Source: Nesterenkonia natronophila (GTDB lineage: Bacteria > Actinomycetota > Actinomycetes > Actinomycetales > Micrococcaceae). From it: 64,000 nucleotides of DNA. Positions 24,497 through 32,670 of this stretch are shown in pieces. A program made the translations under genes and the position numbers. The notes beneath the pieces are model-generated. The model saw only the letters and a program-made list of their open reading frames with translations. It did no database searches and was not told the DNA's origin. Numbering within the stretch: position 1 is the first letter of the stretch; every line of letters starts with the position of its first letter. Where the stretch lies: NCBI RefSeq assembly GCF_003595215.1, contig NZ_QYZP01000001.1, positions 248,001-312,000 on the forward strand, in the 5' to 3' direction.

Positions 24497-25654
24497 TTAT
24501 TTGAACGCGGGGGTGCCGGTGATCTTATTGCCGAGAATCAAGGTATGCACCTCATCTGTCCCTTCATAAGTGCGCACGGATTCTAAATTGTTGGCGTGGC
24601 GCAGCGGTGAGTACTCCAGGGTGACGCCGTTGCCGCCCAGAATGGCGCGACACTCACGGGCGATTTCGATGGCCTCGCGACAGTTGTTGAGCTTGCCCAC
24701 TGAGATCTGGTGGTGCTCCAGGTGTCCTGCATCTTTGCGTCGGCCCAGGTGAAGAGCCAGCAGAAAGCCCTTGTTGATCTCCAACGCCATGTTCACCAGT
24801 TTGCCTTGGGTGAATTGGTAACCCGCGAGTGGCTTGTCGAACTGTAGGCGCTGCTTGGAGTAGTCGAGTGCCACCTGCCAAGCGTCCCGCGCCGCACCCA
24901 TCGAGCCCCAGATGATCCCGTAACGAGCCTCGTTGAGGCACTCGAAGGGTCCGCGGAGCCCTTTGGCGTTGGGCAGGATCGCATCCGCAGGCAGGCGCAC
25001 CTCATCGAGCTCGATGTCACATTGGATGGAGGCGCGCATGGAGAGTTTGGGCTCTATCGGCTCAGCTGTGAATCCGGCACTGTCGGTAGGCACAATGAAG
25101 CCGCGGACTCCTTCGTCGGTCTGCGCCCAAATCACCGCGACCTGCGCCACGGAGGCGAGGCCGATCCACCGCTTGGAACCGTTGAGGACCCAATCATCAC
25201 CATCTCGCCTGGCGAATGTCTCCATCCCCGCGGGGTCTGATCCCGCGCTTGGCTCGGTGAGGCCGAAGCAGCCGATCACCTCGCCAGCAGCCATGCGGGG
25301 CAGCCAGTCCTGTTTCTGCTCCTCCGAGCCGTGCTTGTAGATCGCACTCATCGCCAGCGAGCCCTGGACGGAGACGAACGTGCGCAGTCCAGAGTCCCCA
25401 GCTTCCAGCTCCGCGGCGGCAAGGCCATACTCCACAGCGCTGCGGCCAGCGCACCCATACCCTTTCAGATGCATACCCAGAAGCCCGAGCTTGGCCATCT
25501 CGGGCACAATCTCCAGGGGGAAGACAGCATCCTCGTACCAGCCAGCAATGCGCGGCTTGATGGAGGAATCTACGAACGAGCGCACGTCTGTCTGCAGCTG
25601 GCGTTCTTCCTCCGTGAGGAGGGAATCGAAACCGATCAGATCACTGTCGTACAT
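24497..25654 (-). CDS. gcdH: Acyl-CoA dehydrogenase, glutaryl-CoA dehydrogenase type
   Basis: A 385-residue flavoprotein. CFGLTEPSAGSDPAGMET (FAD/substrate loop), WVLNGSKRWIGLAS, the GYQFTQGKLVNMALEI stretch and the catalytic Glu near residue 364 in TYEGTDEVHTLILG are in order. YEGTDEVH and NGSKRWIG are seen in glutaryl-CoA dehydrogenases, which oxidise and decarboxylate glutaryl-CoA to crotonyl-CoA. The upstream CoA transferase stop abuts this start (TAA then ATG), so the two are translated together, and a CoA-transferase/GcdH pair is the known arrangement for glutarate use. Confidence 0.85.
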   Translation of the reverse strand: MYDSDLIGFDSLLTEEERQLQTDVRSFVDSSIKPRIAGWYEDAVFPLEIVPEMAKLGLLGMHLKGYGCAGRSAVEYGLAAAELEAGDSGLRTFVSVQGSLAMSAIYKHGSEEQKQDWLPRMAAGEVIGCFGLTEPSAGSDPAGMETFARRDGDDWVLNGSKRWIGLASVAQVAVIWAQTDEGVRGFIVPTDSAGFTAEPIEPKLSMRASIQCDIELDEVRLPADAILPNAKGLRGPFECLNEARYGIIWGSMGAARDAWQVALDYSKQRLQFDKPLAGYQFTQGKLVNMALEINKGFLLALHLGRRKDAGHLEHHQISVGKLNNCREAIEIARECRAILGGNGVTLEYSPLRHANNLESVRTYEGTDEVHTLILGNKITGTPAFK

Positions 25655-26836
25655 TTACGAGCCTTTCGCTGGGGTAGGAGACGGCCGAGGCGTGAACGGA
25701 GCGCCCTGATGCTCGCCAAGGGCCGGAGGAGGGTGGTGATATCCGGGTGCCGCCCGTGAGAGCCGGATGGGATTAGTCAACTGGTGTGACTGCCGACCAG
25801 TGACCGCGTCTGTGACTATGGTGTGAGGTTCCAGCCCCAAAGCCGCTGCCAGTTCCAGTGCCTCGCCGACACTGTTGACTTTGCCAGCTGGCACCCCCGC
25901 AGCAAGCAGTTTCTCTTGCCACTGCTTGGCGGTGTCCTCGAGCAAGGCAGCCTCGAGGAAGGTTCGAAGCTCCTCCCGGTGGGTCACCCGGAGCTCATTG
26001 CTGGTGAATCGCGTATCGCCGACTAGGGTATTGAGGCCCAGGACCCTCAGGAGGTCAGCGAACTGCCGATCTGTGCCCACAGCGAGCGCCAACGTGCCGT
26101 CAGCGGTGCGGAACGTCTCGTATGGAGAAATGCTGGGGTGGGCGTTCCCCAGGCGCCGCGGCGAGGTCCCGGTTGCCAGCGTGGCCGTGCCCTGGTTCAC
26201 CAGCGCCGCCAGCGCTGAGGAGAGCAGGTTGACCTGGACCTCCTGACCGATCCCTGTTGCATCCCGCACGCGCAACGCCATGAGGATACCGGCCAAGGCA
26301 TTCTGCCCGGTAAGGACATCTACCAGCGCGACGCCCACCTTGCTCGGCTCCGATTCAGCGTCGCCGGTGATGCTCATCAGTCCACCCATGGCCTGCACCA
26401 GGAGATCGTAGCCAGGCATTGCTGCCCCTGAGCCTGTTCCGAAGCCAGAGATCGAGCAGTACACAAGGTCGGGGCGGCTTTGGGCCAGGGTGGGGTAGTC
26501 CAGCCCAAACTTAGCCATCACGCCAGGCCGGAAATTTTCGACGACGACGTCGGACTCAGCGACCAACTTGCGGGCGTAGGACAGGCCTTCCGGAGTCTTC
26601 AGATCCGCAATTACGGATTTCTTGTTCCGGTTGACACTAGAGAAATAGGTTCCTGTACCGTCCGCGTCGACCGGCGGAACCCAGGAGCGGGTGTCGTCGC
26701 CTGCCGGGCTCTCAACCTTGATGACGTCGGCGCCGAAGTCAGCCAACTGCATTGTGCACAGTGGACCAGCGAGGACACGGGAAAAGTCAGCGACGCGGAC
26801 GCCTTCGAGTGGCTGGGGTCCCGATGGCTGCGGCAT
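25655..26836 (-). CDS. CaiB/BaiF (family III) CoA transferase, probably glutarate-specific
   Basis: A 393-residue family III CoA transferase. The N-terminus has GVRVADFSRVLAGPLCTMQL and GADVIKVESPAGDDTR; the catalytic Asp lies in PGYDLLVQAMGG near residue 144; SSVNRNKKSV is the usual CoA-site segment. The family forms an aspartyl-CoA thioester and moves CoA between dicarboxylates. Next to gcdH, succinyl-CoA:glutarate transfer is likely. ATG 26836 follows AGGAGG and is preferred to the frame's upstream extension. A 12-bp palindrome (26865-26876) lies just upstream. Confidence 0.85.
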   Translation of the reverse strand: MPQPSGPQPLEGVRVADFSRVLAGPLCTMQLADFGADVIKVESPAGDDTRSWVPPVDADGTGTYFSSVNRNKKSVIADLKTPEGLSYARKLVAESDVVVENFRPGVMAKFGLDYPTLAQSRPDLVYCSISGFGTGSGAAMPGYDLLVQAMGGLMSITGDAESEPSKVGVALVDVLTGQNALAGILMALRVRDATGIGQEVQVNLLSSALAALVNQGTATLATGTSPRRLGNAHPSISPYETFRTADGTLALAVGTDRQFADLLRVLGLNTLVGDTRFTSNELRVTHREELRTFLEAALLEDTAKQWQEKLLAAGVPAGKVNSVGEALELAAALGLEPHTIVTDAVTGRQSHQLTNPIRLSRAAPGYHHPPPALGEHQGAPFTPRPSPTPAKGS

Positions 26837-26864
26837 GTGCTGACCTCCTGGAAGCGTGTCGCAT

Positions 26865-26876
26865 GTTGCATGCAAC
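26865..26876. promoter_or_regulatory. Candidate GntR/FCD operator before the CoA transferase gene
   Basis: GTTGCATGCAAC is a perfect 12-bp palindrome 28 bases upstream of the CoA transferase start. FCD-subfamily GntR regulators favour sites of the TTG(T/C)ATNCAA kind, and the gene directly upstream encodes one. Confidence 0.55.
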
Positions 26877-26947
26877 TGTAGAGCGTGTGGGTTATTTTGT
26901 AAAGGGACGGTGATGGGGCCGTCGGCTGTCGCGGGGCATGTGCAGAG

Positions 26948-27676
26948 TCACGTGCAGTGCTTGCTGAGCTGGTCGATCTTCGTCAGATATTCCTCGGCAG
27001 ACAACCCTGGCGTATGGGCGCTCACGCCGGCGACGAGCAGCTTCGCTGTCCTAGTGACATGTTCACGCACCGCGAGCGCCACTGCTTTGGAGTCGCGGCG
27101 GAGCAGCGCGTTGATGATTTCGCGACGATCGTCGGCCAGGTCCTGACCGCTCCGTGCTGAGGGGATCGTCACAAGTCCACGCGTAAGCACCAGGTTTCGC
27201 AGTTCTCGGTCCAGCTCCGTCAGCCGAGCGTTGCCTGCCAGCCCCAGAAGATAGAGGTGAAACTCTTTGTCCGCTTGCAGAGTGCGCGGACCGTCACCGG
27301 CGGCCGCCGCATCGAGGATTCTGCCGTGCAGGACCTGGATTTGCTCCAGGTCGCGGTCTGTCGCGGCTTCCGCGCCTCGGGCCGCAGCGGGAGGTTCCAA
27401 GATGATGCGGATCTGAAAGATCTGCACGATCTCATCTAGAGACATCTGTATGACACGCACGCCTCGGTTCTTCTCAATCCGGACGATGCCTTCTTTTTCC
27501 AGAAGTTGGAGCGCCTCGCGAACCGGCGTTCGGGACACCCCCAGCTTCTCGGCCAAGCCGATCGCAGAGTAGTGTTCTCCGGGCCGCATCTCACCAGAGG
27601 TGACAGCTGCCCGGAGCATGTCGGTGACCTGGCTCGTCAATGACGCGCCTGTGGTGAGCGGTTGCATGCTACTCAT
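26948..27676 (-). CDS. GntR family regulator, FCD subfamily
   Basis: A 242-residue regulator. The N-terminal winged helix (about residues 10-75) contains IGLAEKLGVSRTPVREALQLLEKEGIVRI and the wing KNRGVRVIQM. The all-helical FCD ligand-binding domain covers 85-230, with metal-site-type residues in DKEFHLYLLGLAGN and LRRDSKAVALAVREHVTRTAKLL. It heads the CoA transferase-gcdH-gabT run on the same strand, so it probably responds to glutarate or a related acid; the ligand is a guess. ATG 27667 is an alternative start nine bases in. Confidence 0.88.
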   Translation of the reverse strand: MSSMQPLTTGASLTSQVTDMLRAAVTSGEMRPGEHYSAIGLAEKLGVSRTPVREALQLLEKEGIVRIEKNRGVRVIQMSLDEIVQIFQIRIILEPPAAARGAEAATDRDLEQIQVLHGRILDAAAAGDGPRTLQADKEFHLYLLGLAGNARLTELDRELRNLVLTRGLVTIPSARSGQDLADDRREIINALLRRDSKAVALAVREHVTRTAKLLVAGVSAHTPGLSAEEYLTKIDQLSKHCT

Positions 27677-27891
27677 GGGGAGAGTCTACTGGCCCCCCGT
27701 ACCGGTGCTCCTAGGTCAGAGAAGTTGAACGGTATGATTCGTACTTGTTCTATCGACTGGAGGCCAGGCTGTCCGGAGCGTGAAAACAGAAGGACGATCT
27801 GAACCTCTCGAGAATCCTAGGAGGACCTCTGATACGCGCCGAGGTTTCACCGACAGTCGCATCTGCCGATTCTGAGGCGTCGACACGCTCC

Positions 27892-29043
27892 GTGGTCCGC
27901 TCACACCCGGAAGCCCGTGCGTGGACGACTGACCCGGTTCCTCAGCTGCTCGACTTTCACCGGTCGATTCCCGGTTATTCGCCCACTCGACTCGTAGAGT
28001 TGCCCAGACTCGCCCGTGAACTGGGGGCTGCGCGAGTGTGGATGAAGGAGGAGTCCGCCCGCTTTGGACTGCCAGCCTTCAAAATGCTCGGTGCCGCCTA
28101 TGCAATCGCCCGGGCCCTATCCGTTCGGTTGGGGGAGAGGGAGCGGAGTTTCACATTCGAAGAGATTGCGGCCAGAACGGGTGAGACGGGAGTCCGCGAG
28201 CTCGTGGCCGCGACCGATGGCAATCACGGCCGTGCGGTGGCCCGCACCGGTGCGCTTGTTGGCCTGCCCGCGCGGATATTCCTGCCCGAGGGCGTGACAC
28301 AGGAAGCGATTGACGGTATCCGCTCCGAGGGTGCGGAGGTGACAGTCCTTGACCTTCGCTACGAGGAGGTCGTGGCCCATGCTGCGGCCCAGAGTCGAGC
28401 GGAGGGATCACTGCTCATCCAGGACACATCGTGGGAGGGTTACGAGGAGATCCCCGCGTGGATTGTGGAGGGCTACGGGACCGTGCTGACCGAGGCTGCA
28501 GCGCAGCTCGCCGAAGCTGGTGCTGCCGCCCCCACCCTCGTGACTGCTCCGACGGGTGTAGGTGCCTTCGCAGAGGCCGTTGTGAGGTTTTCCCGGTCCG
28601 CCGGGTTCGCGGCGGTTTCTAGTGGGACCGAGGCAGCGGCCCCGCACGTGGTGTCAGTCGAGCCGGAGGCTGCGGCGAGCCTTATCGCCTCCCTGGTAGC
28701 GAACCAGCCCGTGTCGGTGGCGGCGAGCCACACCATCATGGCGGGTCTGAACTGTGGGACGGTGGCGTCGGCCTCGTGGCCGGTGCTCCGCGCCGGGGTA
28801 GACCTCAGCGTGCTGGTCACTGATGAGCAGGCGGCCGCAGCGGTGCGGGATCTGGAGGCGCTGGGGGTGGACGCGGGTCCTTGCGGCGCGTCGTCGTTGG
28901 CGGGGGTGAGAGTCCTGCGGGAGCGGGGTCTGCTGCCAGATGGGTCTCACATTCTGCTCCTCAGCACGGAAGGCAGAGCTGCGAATCCGCTGCCGGAAGC
29001 GCTGCGCGCAGGTGGCTCGGCGTATCAGGAGGACCAGTCATGA
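27892..29043 (+). CDS. 2,3-Diaminopropionate ammonia-lyase
   Basis: A 383-residue fold-type II PLP enzyme. The Schiff-base Lys is in GLPAFKMLGAAYA near residue 64, ATDGNHGRAVARTGALVG is the PLP-phosphate/Asn site, QDTSWEGYEEIPAWIVEGYGT and IMAGLNCGTVASASWPVL are diaminopropionate ammonia-lyase signatures. It converts 2,3-diaminopropionate to pyruvate and two ammonia. GTG 27892 has no nearby ribosome site. A frame extension reaches CTG 27829, just after TAGGAGGA, which could be the true non-standard start. The APC permease gene follows 129 bases later and may import the substrate. Confidence 0.85.
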   Translation: MVRSHPEARAWTTDPVPQLLDFHRSIPGYSPTRLVELPRLARELGAARVWMKEESARFGLPAFKMLGAAYAIARALSVRLGERERSFTFEEIAARTGETGVRELVAATDGNHGRAVARTGALVGLPARIFLPEGVTQEAIDGIRSEGAEVTVLDLRYEEVVAHAAAQSRAEGSLLIQDTSWEGYEEIPAWIVEGYGTVLTEAAAQLAEAGAAAPTLVTAPTGVGAFAEAVVRFSRSAGFAAVSSGTEAAAPHVVSVEPEAAASLIASLVANQPVSVAASHTIMAGLNCGTVASASWPVLRAGVDLSVLVTDEQAAAAVRDLEALGVDAGPCGASSLAGVRVLRERGLLPDGSHILLLSTEGRAANPLPEALRAGGSAYQEDQS

Positions 29044-29172
29044 CGACCCGTGAAGGTCACCACCAAGCATGGCTTCCGGCCTCCCTCTGAGCGCGGCACA
29101 CCGGCACCCCCGTGTCCCGTGTGTAGGATTCCTGACAGCTTCCCCGCACGCCCGACTCAGAAGGAACTCGAG

Positions 29173-30639
29173 ATGACTCAACAACTGACCGGTCACACGC
29201 CACCTCAGGAGGGTCGCTTCAAGCGTTCTCTGGGGTGGTTGGAAGTACTCTTCATCGGCTTCGGAGCCATGATTGGCTTCGGCTGGGTCACACTCACCAG
29301 CGGATGGCTTACAGAAGCGGGCACCATGGGCACCGTCCTGGCGTTCGTCATCGGCGCAGCAATCATGGCTTTGGTGGGGCTGGTGTACGCCGAGCTGGTC
29401 TCAGCCATGCCACTGGCCGGCGGCGAGCACAACTACCTGCTGCGAGGGCTTGATCCTCGCCTGGCCTTCATCGGGTCGTGGGGAATCGTCGGCGGTTACA
29501 TTGCTGTGGTCGCCTTCGAAGCGGTCGCGATCCCCAGAACCATCGCCTACATCATTCCTCAGGTGAATTCGATTCCACTGTGGACTGTCGCAGGTTTCGA
29601 AGTGAACCTCATATGGGCCCTCATCGGCGTAGTCACCGGTCTCCTGCTCACCGCACTCAACATCAGAGGCATCAAACCGGCCAGCTTCTTTCAGACATCT
29701 GTGGTGATCTTCGTCGTCACCATGGCGCTCGCACTGATGGCGCTGGCGCTCATCAGCGGTGAACGCGAACACGCAGAGCCGCTGTTCACCGGCGGCAGCG
29801 CAGGTATTATCGCAGTCTTAGTGGTGGTGCCGTTCCTCTTCGTGGGCTTTGACGTCATTCCGCAGTCGGCCGAGGAAGTCAAAGTCTCACCGAGGAAAAT
29901 CGGGTTCCTCGTGGTCATCTCCGTCCTCATGGCGGGGGCGTTCTACATAGCTATCGTGCTCACCACCTCAGTGGCCCTGCCAGCCTCCGAGATGGGTGAC
30001 TTCGATCTGGCCACCGCTGACGCAATGGGAGCTCTGGCCGGCAACGAATTCTGGAGCAACGTCGTAGTGGCCGGCGGATTGGCCGGACTGCTGACCTCCT
30101 GGAATGCATTCATCATTGGCGCCTCTCGGCTCATCTGGGCAATGGCCAACTCCGGGATGCTGCCCCGCTGGTTCGCCAAGCTCCACCCCAAGCACCGCAC
30201 ACCTGTCAATGCCCTGCTGTTCATCGGTGCCATCGCGTTGGTTGCGCCATTCTTCGGCGAGGTCATGATGGTGTGGTTGGTGGACTCCGGATCGCCCTCA
30301 ATTATCATCACCTACATCCTCGTCGCCGTCGTCTTCCTGATTCTGCGCCGCCGCGAACCGGATATGGCTCGGCCGATGCGCGTCGGTGGACACCGCAGCA
30401 ACACTGGCGGCATCGTGGTGGGCGTGCTCGCCGTGGTGACTACCGCGGGGATGCTGCTGCTCTACCTGCCTGGCATGCCAGCCGGACTTACGGTTCAGCC
30501 CTACATCATGTTTGGAGCCTGGTGGCTGCTGGGTCTGATCTTCTTGATTCGCCTACCAGGGGGGATCAAGCCGGGACCTGGGGCTGAGCATGCGCTGCTC
30601 ACGAAGCTCGCCGCTCAAAGGCGCGCGCCGAGCCAATAG
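29173..30639 (+). CDS. APC-family amino acid permease
   Basis: A 488-residue transporter with about twelve hydrophobic segments. The first helix (GWLEVLFIGFGAMIGFGWVT) holds the APC GAMIGxG unwound-helix motif, and helix 6 contains VPFLFVGFDVIPQSAEEVK, seen in EutP/YfnA-like and putrescine/ethanolamine-type members. ATG 29173 follows AAGGA by seven bases; the frame is open from 29050 with a Cys/Pro-rich stretch that does not look coding. It follows the diaminopropionate lyase gene on the same strand. It converges on the quinol-monooxygenase-like gene, 30 bases away. Confidence 0.82.
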   Translation: MTQQLTGHTPPQEGRFKRSLGWLEVLFIGFGAMIGFGWVTLTSGWLTEAGTMGTVLAFVIGAAIMALVGLVYAELVSAMPLAGGEHNYLLRGLDPRLAFIGSWGIVGGYIAVVAFEAVAIPRTIAYIIPQVNSIPLWTVAGFEVNLIWALIGVVTGLLLTALNIRGIKPASFFQTSVVIFVVTMALALMALALISGEREHAEPLFTGGSAGIIAVLVVVPFLFVGFDVIPQSAEEVKVSPRKIGFLVVISVLMAGAFYIAIVLTTSVALPASEMGDFDLATADAMGALAGNEFWSNVVVAGGLAGLLTSWNAFIIGASRLIWAMANSGMLPRWFAKLHPKHRTPVNALLFIGAIALVAPFFGEVMMVWLVDSGSPSIIITYILVAVVFLILRRREPDMARPMRVGGHRSNTGGIVVGVLAVVTTAGMLLLYLPGMPAGLTVQPYIMFGAWWLLGLIFLIRLPGGIKPGPGAEHALLTKLAAQRRAPSQ

Positions 30640-30669
30640 CGGACGGAAGGGTGCTGTTGGTGCGGCGAA

Positions 30670-30999
30670 TCAGCCCACCTTCATTTCGCCCATCTCCTCC
30701 CACCCCTCGCCCTCGACCTGGCGAGAGATGATTTTGGGCGTGGAAACCAGGGCTTGGTGCATAGGGCTGCCCTCTGCTGTCGCGGTCTGGAAATGGTCTG
30801 AGTTGACGTGAGGTGCCGCGCCGTCGTCGTCGAAAGCTTCTACCAGGACGTACTCGTTGGGGTTGTCCAGGCTCCGCGACCACTCGAACCATTTGTTCCC
30901 CGGTTCGGCGCGTGTCGCAACCGTAAAGTCACGGGTAATTTCTGGCCACTGGTCTGCAAGTTCCGGCTTGACCTCGAATTTCACTACTATGAGGATCAT
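30670..30999 (-). CDS. Antibiotic-biosynthesis-monooxygenase (ABM) domain protein
   Basis: A 109-residue ferredoxin-fold protein. The pattern ILIVVKFEVKPELADQWPEI, TRAEPGNKWFEWSRSLDNPNEYVLVEAF, HVNSDHF and HQALVSTP is typical of ABM/YgiN-type proteins, with the conserved Glu-Pro-Gly turn, Trp and late His. Members include quinol monooxygenases and heme-degrading enzymes; this one is closest in pattern to putative quinol monooxygenases. ATG 30999 follows AAAGGACC. It sits downstream of the IclR gene on the same strand, but with 136 bases between. Confidence 0.75.
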   Translation of the reverse strand: MILIVVKFEVKPELADQWPEITRDFTVATRAEPGNKWFEWSRSLDNPNEYVLVEAFDDDGAAPHVNSDHFQTATAEGSPMHQALVSTPKIISRQVEGEGWEEMGEMKVG

Positions 31000-31135
31000 G
31001 TTGGTCCTTTCTTCGGGATGGTTGAGTGGTTCGCGCTCACGATGGCTTCTCCCAGCATCAGTGCGGTGACCACAGTGTGTGACGCAAGCTACGCCCACTC
31101 AAAGAATGTTTCTCGTGACATGAGAAAAGCTTCCG

Positions 31136-31888
31136 CTAGCCGGCACGCATGTAACGGCTGCACTGGCCGGCATACTCACGCAGAGCTGACTCGATTCGCG
31201 TCTCAAATCCGGACACTTTGCGGGAGGGCATGCTGACCGCGAGTGCGCCGACACACATGCCGCTGCTGTTGCGGACCGGCACTGCGGCACAGGTGGTCCT
31301 GGGCAGAAATTCTTCATGCTCCCACGCAATTCCTCGGGTAGAGACTTCGTTCAAGTGGTCATCGAGCAACTCCGGCCGGGCGATAGTGTGCGGGGTCAGA
31401 ATCGGCATTCCTCGGGCTTGGATGTAAGAGCTTCGCTGCTCACTGGTCATGCCCGAGAGCAGGATCTTGCCGAACGCGGTAGCGTGCGCAGCCTCATGGA
31501 ACCCGAAGCGAAGGGGTCGCAACCGGGGATGCTGCTCGCAATCAGACAGGTAGGTGAGCACAATGTCGGCGCCTCTGTAGATGGCGAAATATGCCGCAGC
31601 CTGCAGGGTGCGGTGCAGTTCGGTAGTGGCCTGGCGAATAGGAGGCGGAGCCAGTAACCGCTGCCGAAACGACAGCCCGAGATCAAAGCACTTGGGTCCC
31701 AGCTCGAACTGCCCCTCCTTCTTGATGTGCACCAGATACTCGTTGGCGACGAGTTCGTTGAGCAGTCGGTACACACTCGGGAGGGGTATTTCTAGCTGGT
31801 GGGCAATCTCCTTAGCCGGGACGCTGCCGGAGGCGGCGACGGTCTCCAGGATGGCGAATGTCCTGTTGATCAACGAAATTGCTGGCAT
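31136..31888 (-). CDS. IclR family transcriptional regulator
   Basis: A 250-residue regulator. The N-terminal winged helix (residues 5-65: NRTFAILETVAASGSVPAKEIAHQLEIPLPSVYRLLNELV) is followed by the GAF-like effector domain (AFGKILLSGM, GIAWEHEEF, CAAVPVRNSSGMCVGALAVSMPSRK). It diverges from the gluconate-dehydrogenase-like/GMC operon with a 200-base region between them that contains inverted repeats, so it most likely controls that operon and itself. Confidence 0.87.
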   Translation of the reverse strand: MPAISLINRTFAILETVAASGSVPAKEIAHQLEIPLPSVYRLLNELVANEYLVHIKKEGQFELGPKCFDLGLSFRQRLLAPPPIRQATTELHRTLQAAAYFAIYRGADIVLTYLSDCEQHPRLRPLRFGFHEAAHATAFGKILLSGMTSEQRSSYIQARGMPILTPHTIARPELLDDHLNEVSTRGIAWEHEEFLPRTTCAAVPVRNSSGMCVGALAVSMPSRKVSGFETRIESALREYAGQCSRYMRAG

Positions 31889-31923
31889 CTGGGCCTCGTC
31901 TCACGGTGGTCGTTGAGGGCGAT

Positions 31924-31967
31924 ACTGTTCTCGTTCTCACCGGACGAGAATCCTCCTGTATAACAGT
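31924..31967. promoter_or_regulatory. Inverted repeats in the IclR/GMC-operon promoter region
   Basis: ACTGTT (31924-31929) pairs with AACAGT (31962-31967), and TTCTCG (31928-31933) with CGAGAA (31945-31950); GTTCTC is also tandemly repeated at 31927-31938. This lies 36-79 bases from the IclR start. It is a weak but plausible operator region. Confidence 0.35.
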
Positions 31968-32088
31968 GTCGCAGATCACATACCGTCACAGTGTGGTCAA
32001 TGGATGATCATGCGTCAGGCTGGGCACCGCCGGGATTTCGTGGGTGGTCGCAGCTGGCGGAGAGGTTGAACTGCCGAAGGAGCATCCG

Positions 32089-32670
32089 ATGGTTTTTCCC
32101 GCCAAGTACCCATCACTCAACGCCATGGAGATGACGGACGAAGCCCGTCAGACCCTGATACGAGTGTTGCGTGTGGCATTCCCTCATGAGTCCGTTCCGG
32201 ACGGGCCCTATGAGCGCACTGCGGACACCATCCTCACCGAGGCTCAGAATGAGACCTGGTTCCGTGTAGCGCTGGCTCAGGGGCTGCTCTCCCTCAACCA
32301 GCTCGCCGACGGTGACTTCCGTACGCTCGACGATGAGTCTGCCCTGAAGGTACTGCGCCGTGTGGAGGGCACCGAGTTCTTCGGCTTCGTCCGCCGGACC
32401 GCTGTCTTGAACCTATACGACGATGCGGAGGTGTGGGAAGCGCTCGGATACCAGGGTCCGTCATTCGATCAGGGTGGTTATATCCATCGAGGCTTCAACG
32501 ACCTCGACTGGCTGCCCGAGCCCAGAATCGAATTTCCGGAGGGTGAGACGCTGCCGGCGATGGCGCCGGGTGCTGGACGGGTGCCGCGTCCCGTCGCCGA
32601 AGGGCGTAGACGTGACAGCACGAATCAGCCGGGCGCCACCAGCTCAGATATGGAAGAGGTGAAGAGGTAA
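32089..32670 (+). CDS. Gluconate 2-dehydrogenase subunit 3-like protein
   Basis: A 193-residue protein of the small-subunit family that pairs with GMC dehydrogenases. The core (residues 10-140) contains LIRVLRVAFPHESVPDGPYERTADTI, EGTEFFGFVRRTAVLNLYDD, and VWEALGYQGPSFDQGGYIHRGFNDLDWLPEP. The C-terminal 45 residues are polar and disordered-looking. Unlike many family members there is no Tat or Sec signal at the N-terminus, so the complex is likely cytoplasmic. AAGGAG lies six bases before ATG 32089. Its stop overlaps the GMC start by one base (TAATG). Confidence 0.8.
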   Translation: MVFPAKYPSLNAMEMTDEARQTLIRVLRVAFPHESVPDGPYERTADTILTEAQNETWFRVALAQGLLSLNQLADGDFRTLDDESALKVLRRVEGTEFFGFVRRTAVLNLYDDAEVWEALGYQGPSFDQGGYIHRGFNDLDWLPEPRIEFPEGETLPAMAPGAGRVPRPVAEGRRRDSTNQPGATSSDMEEVKR

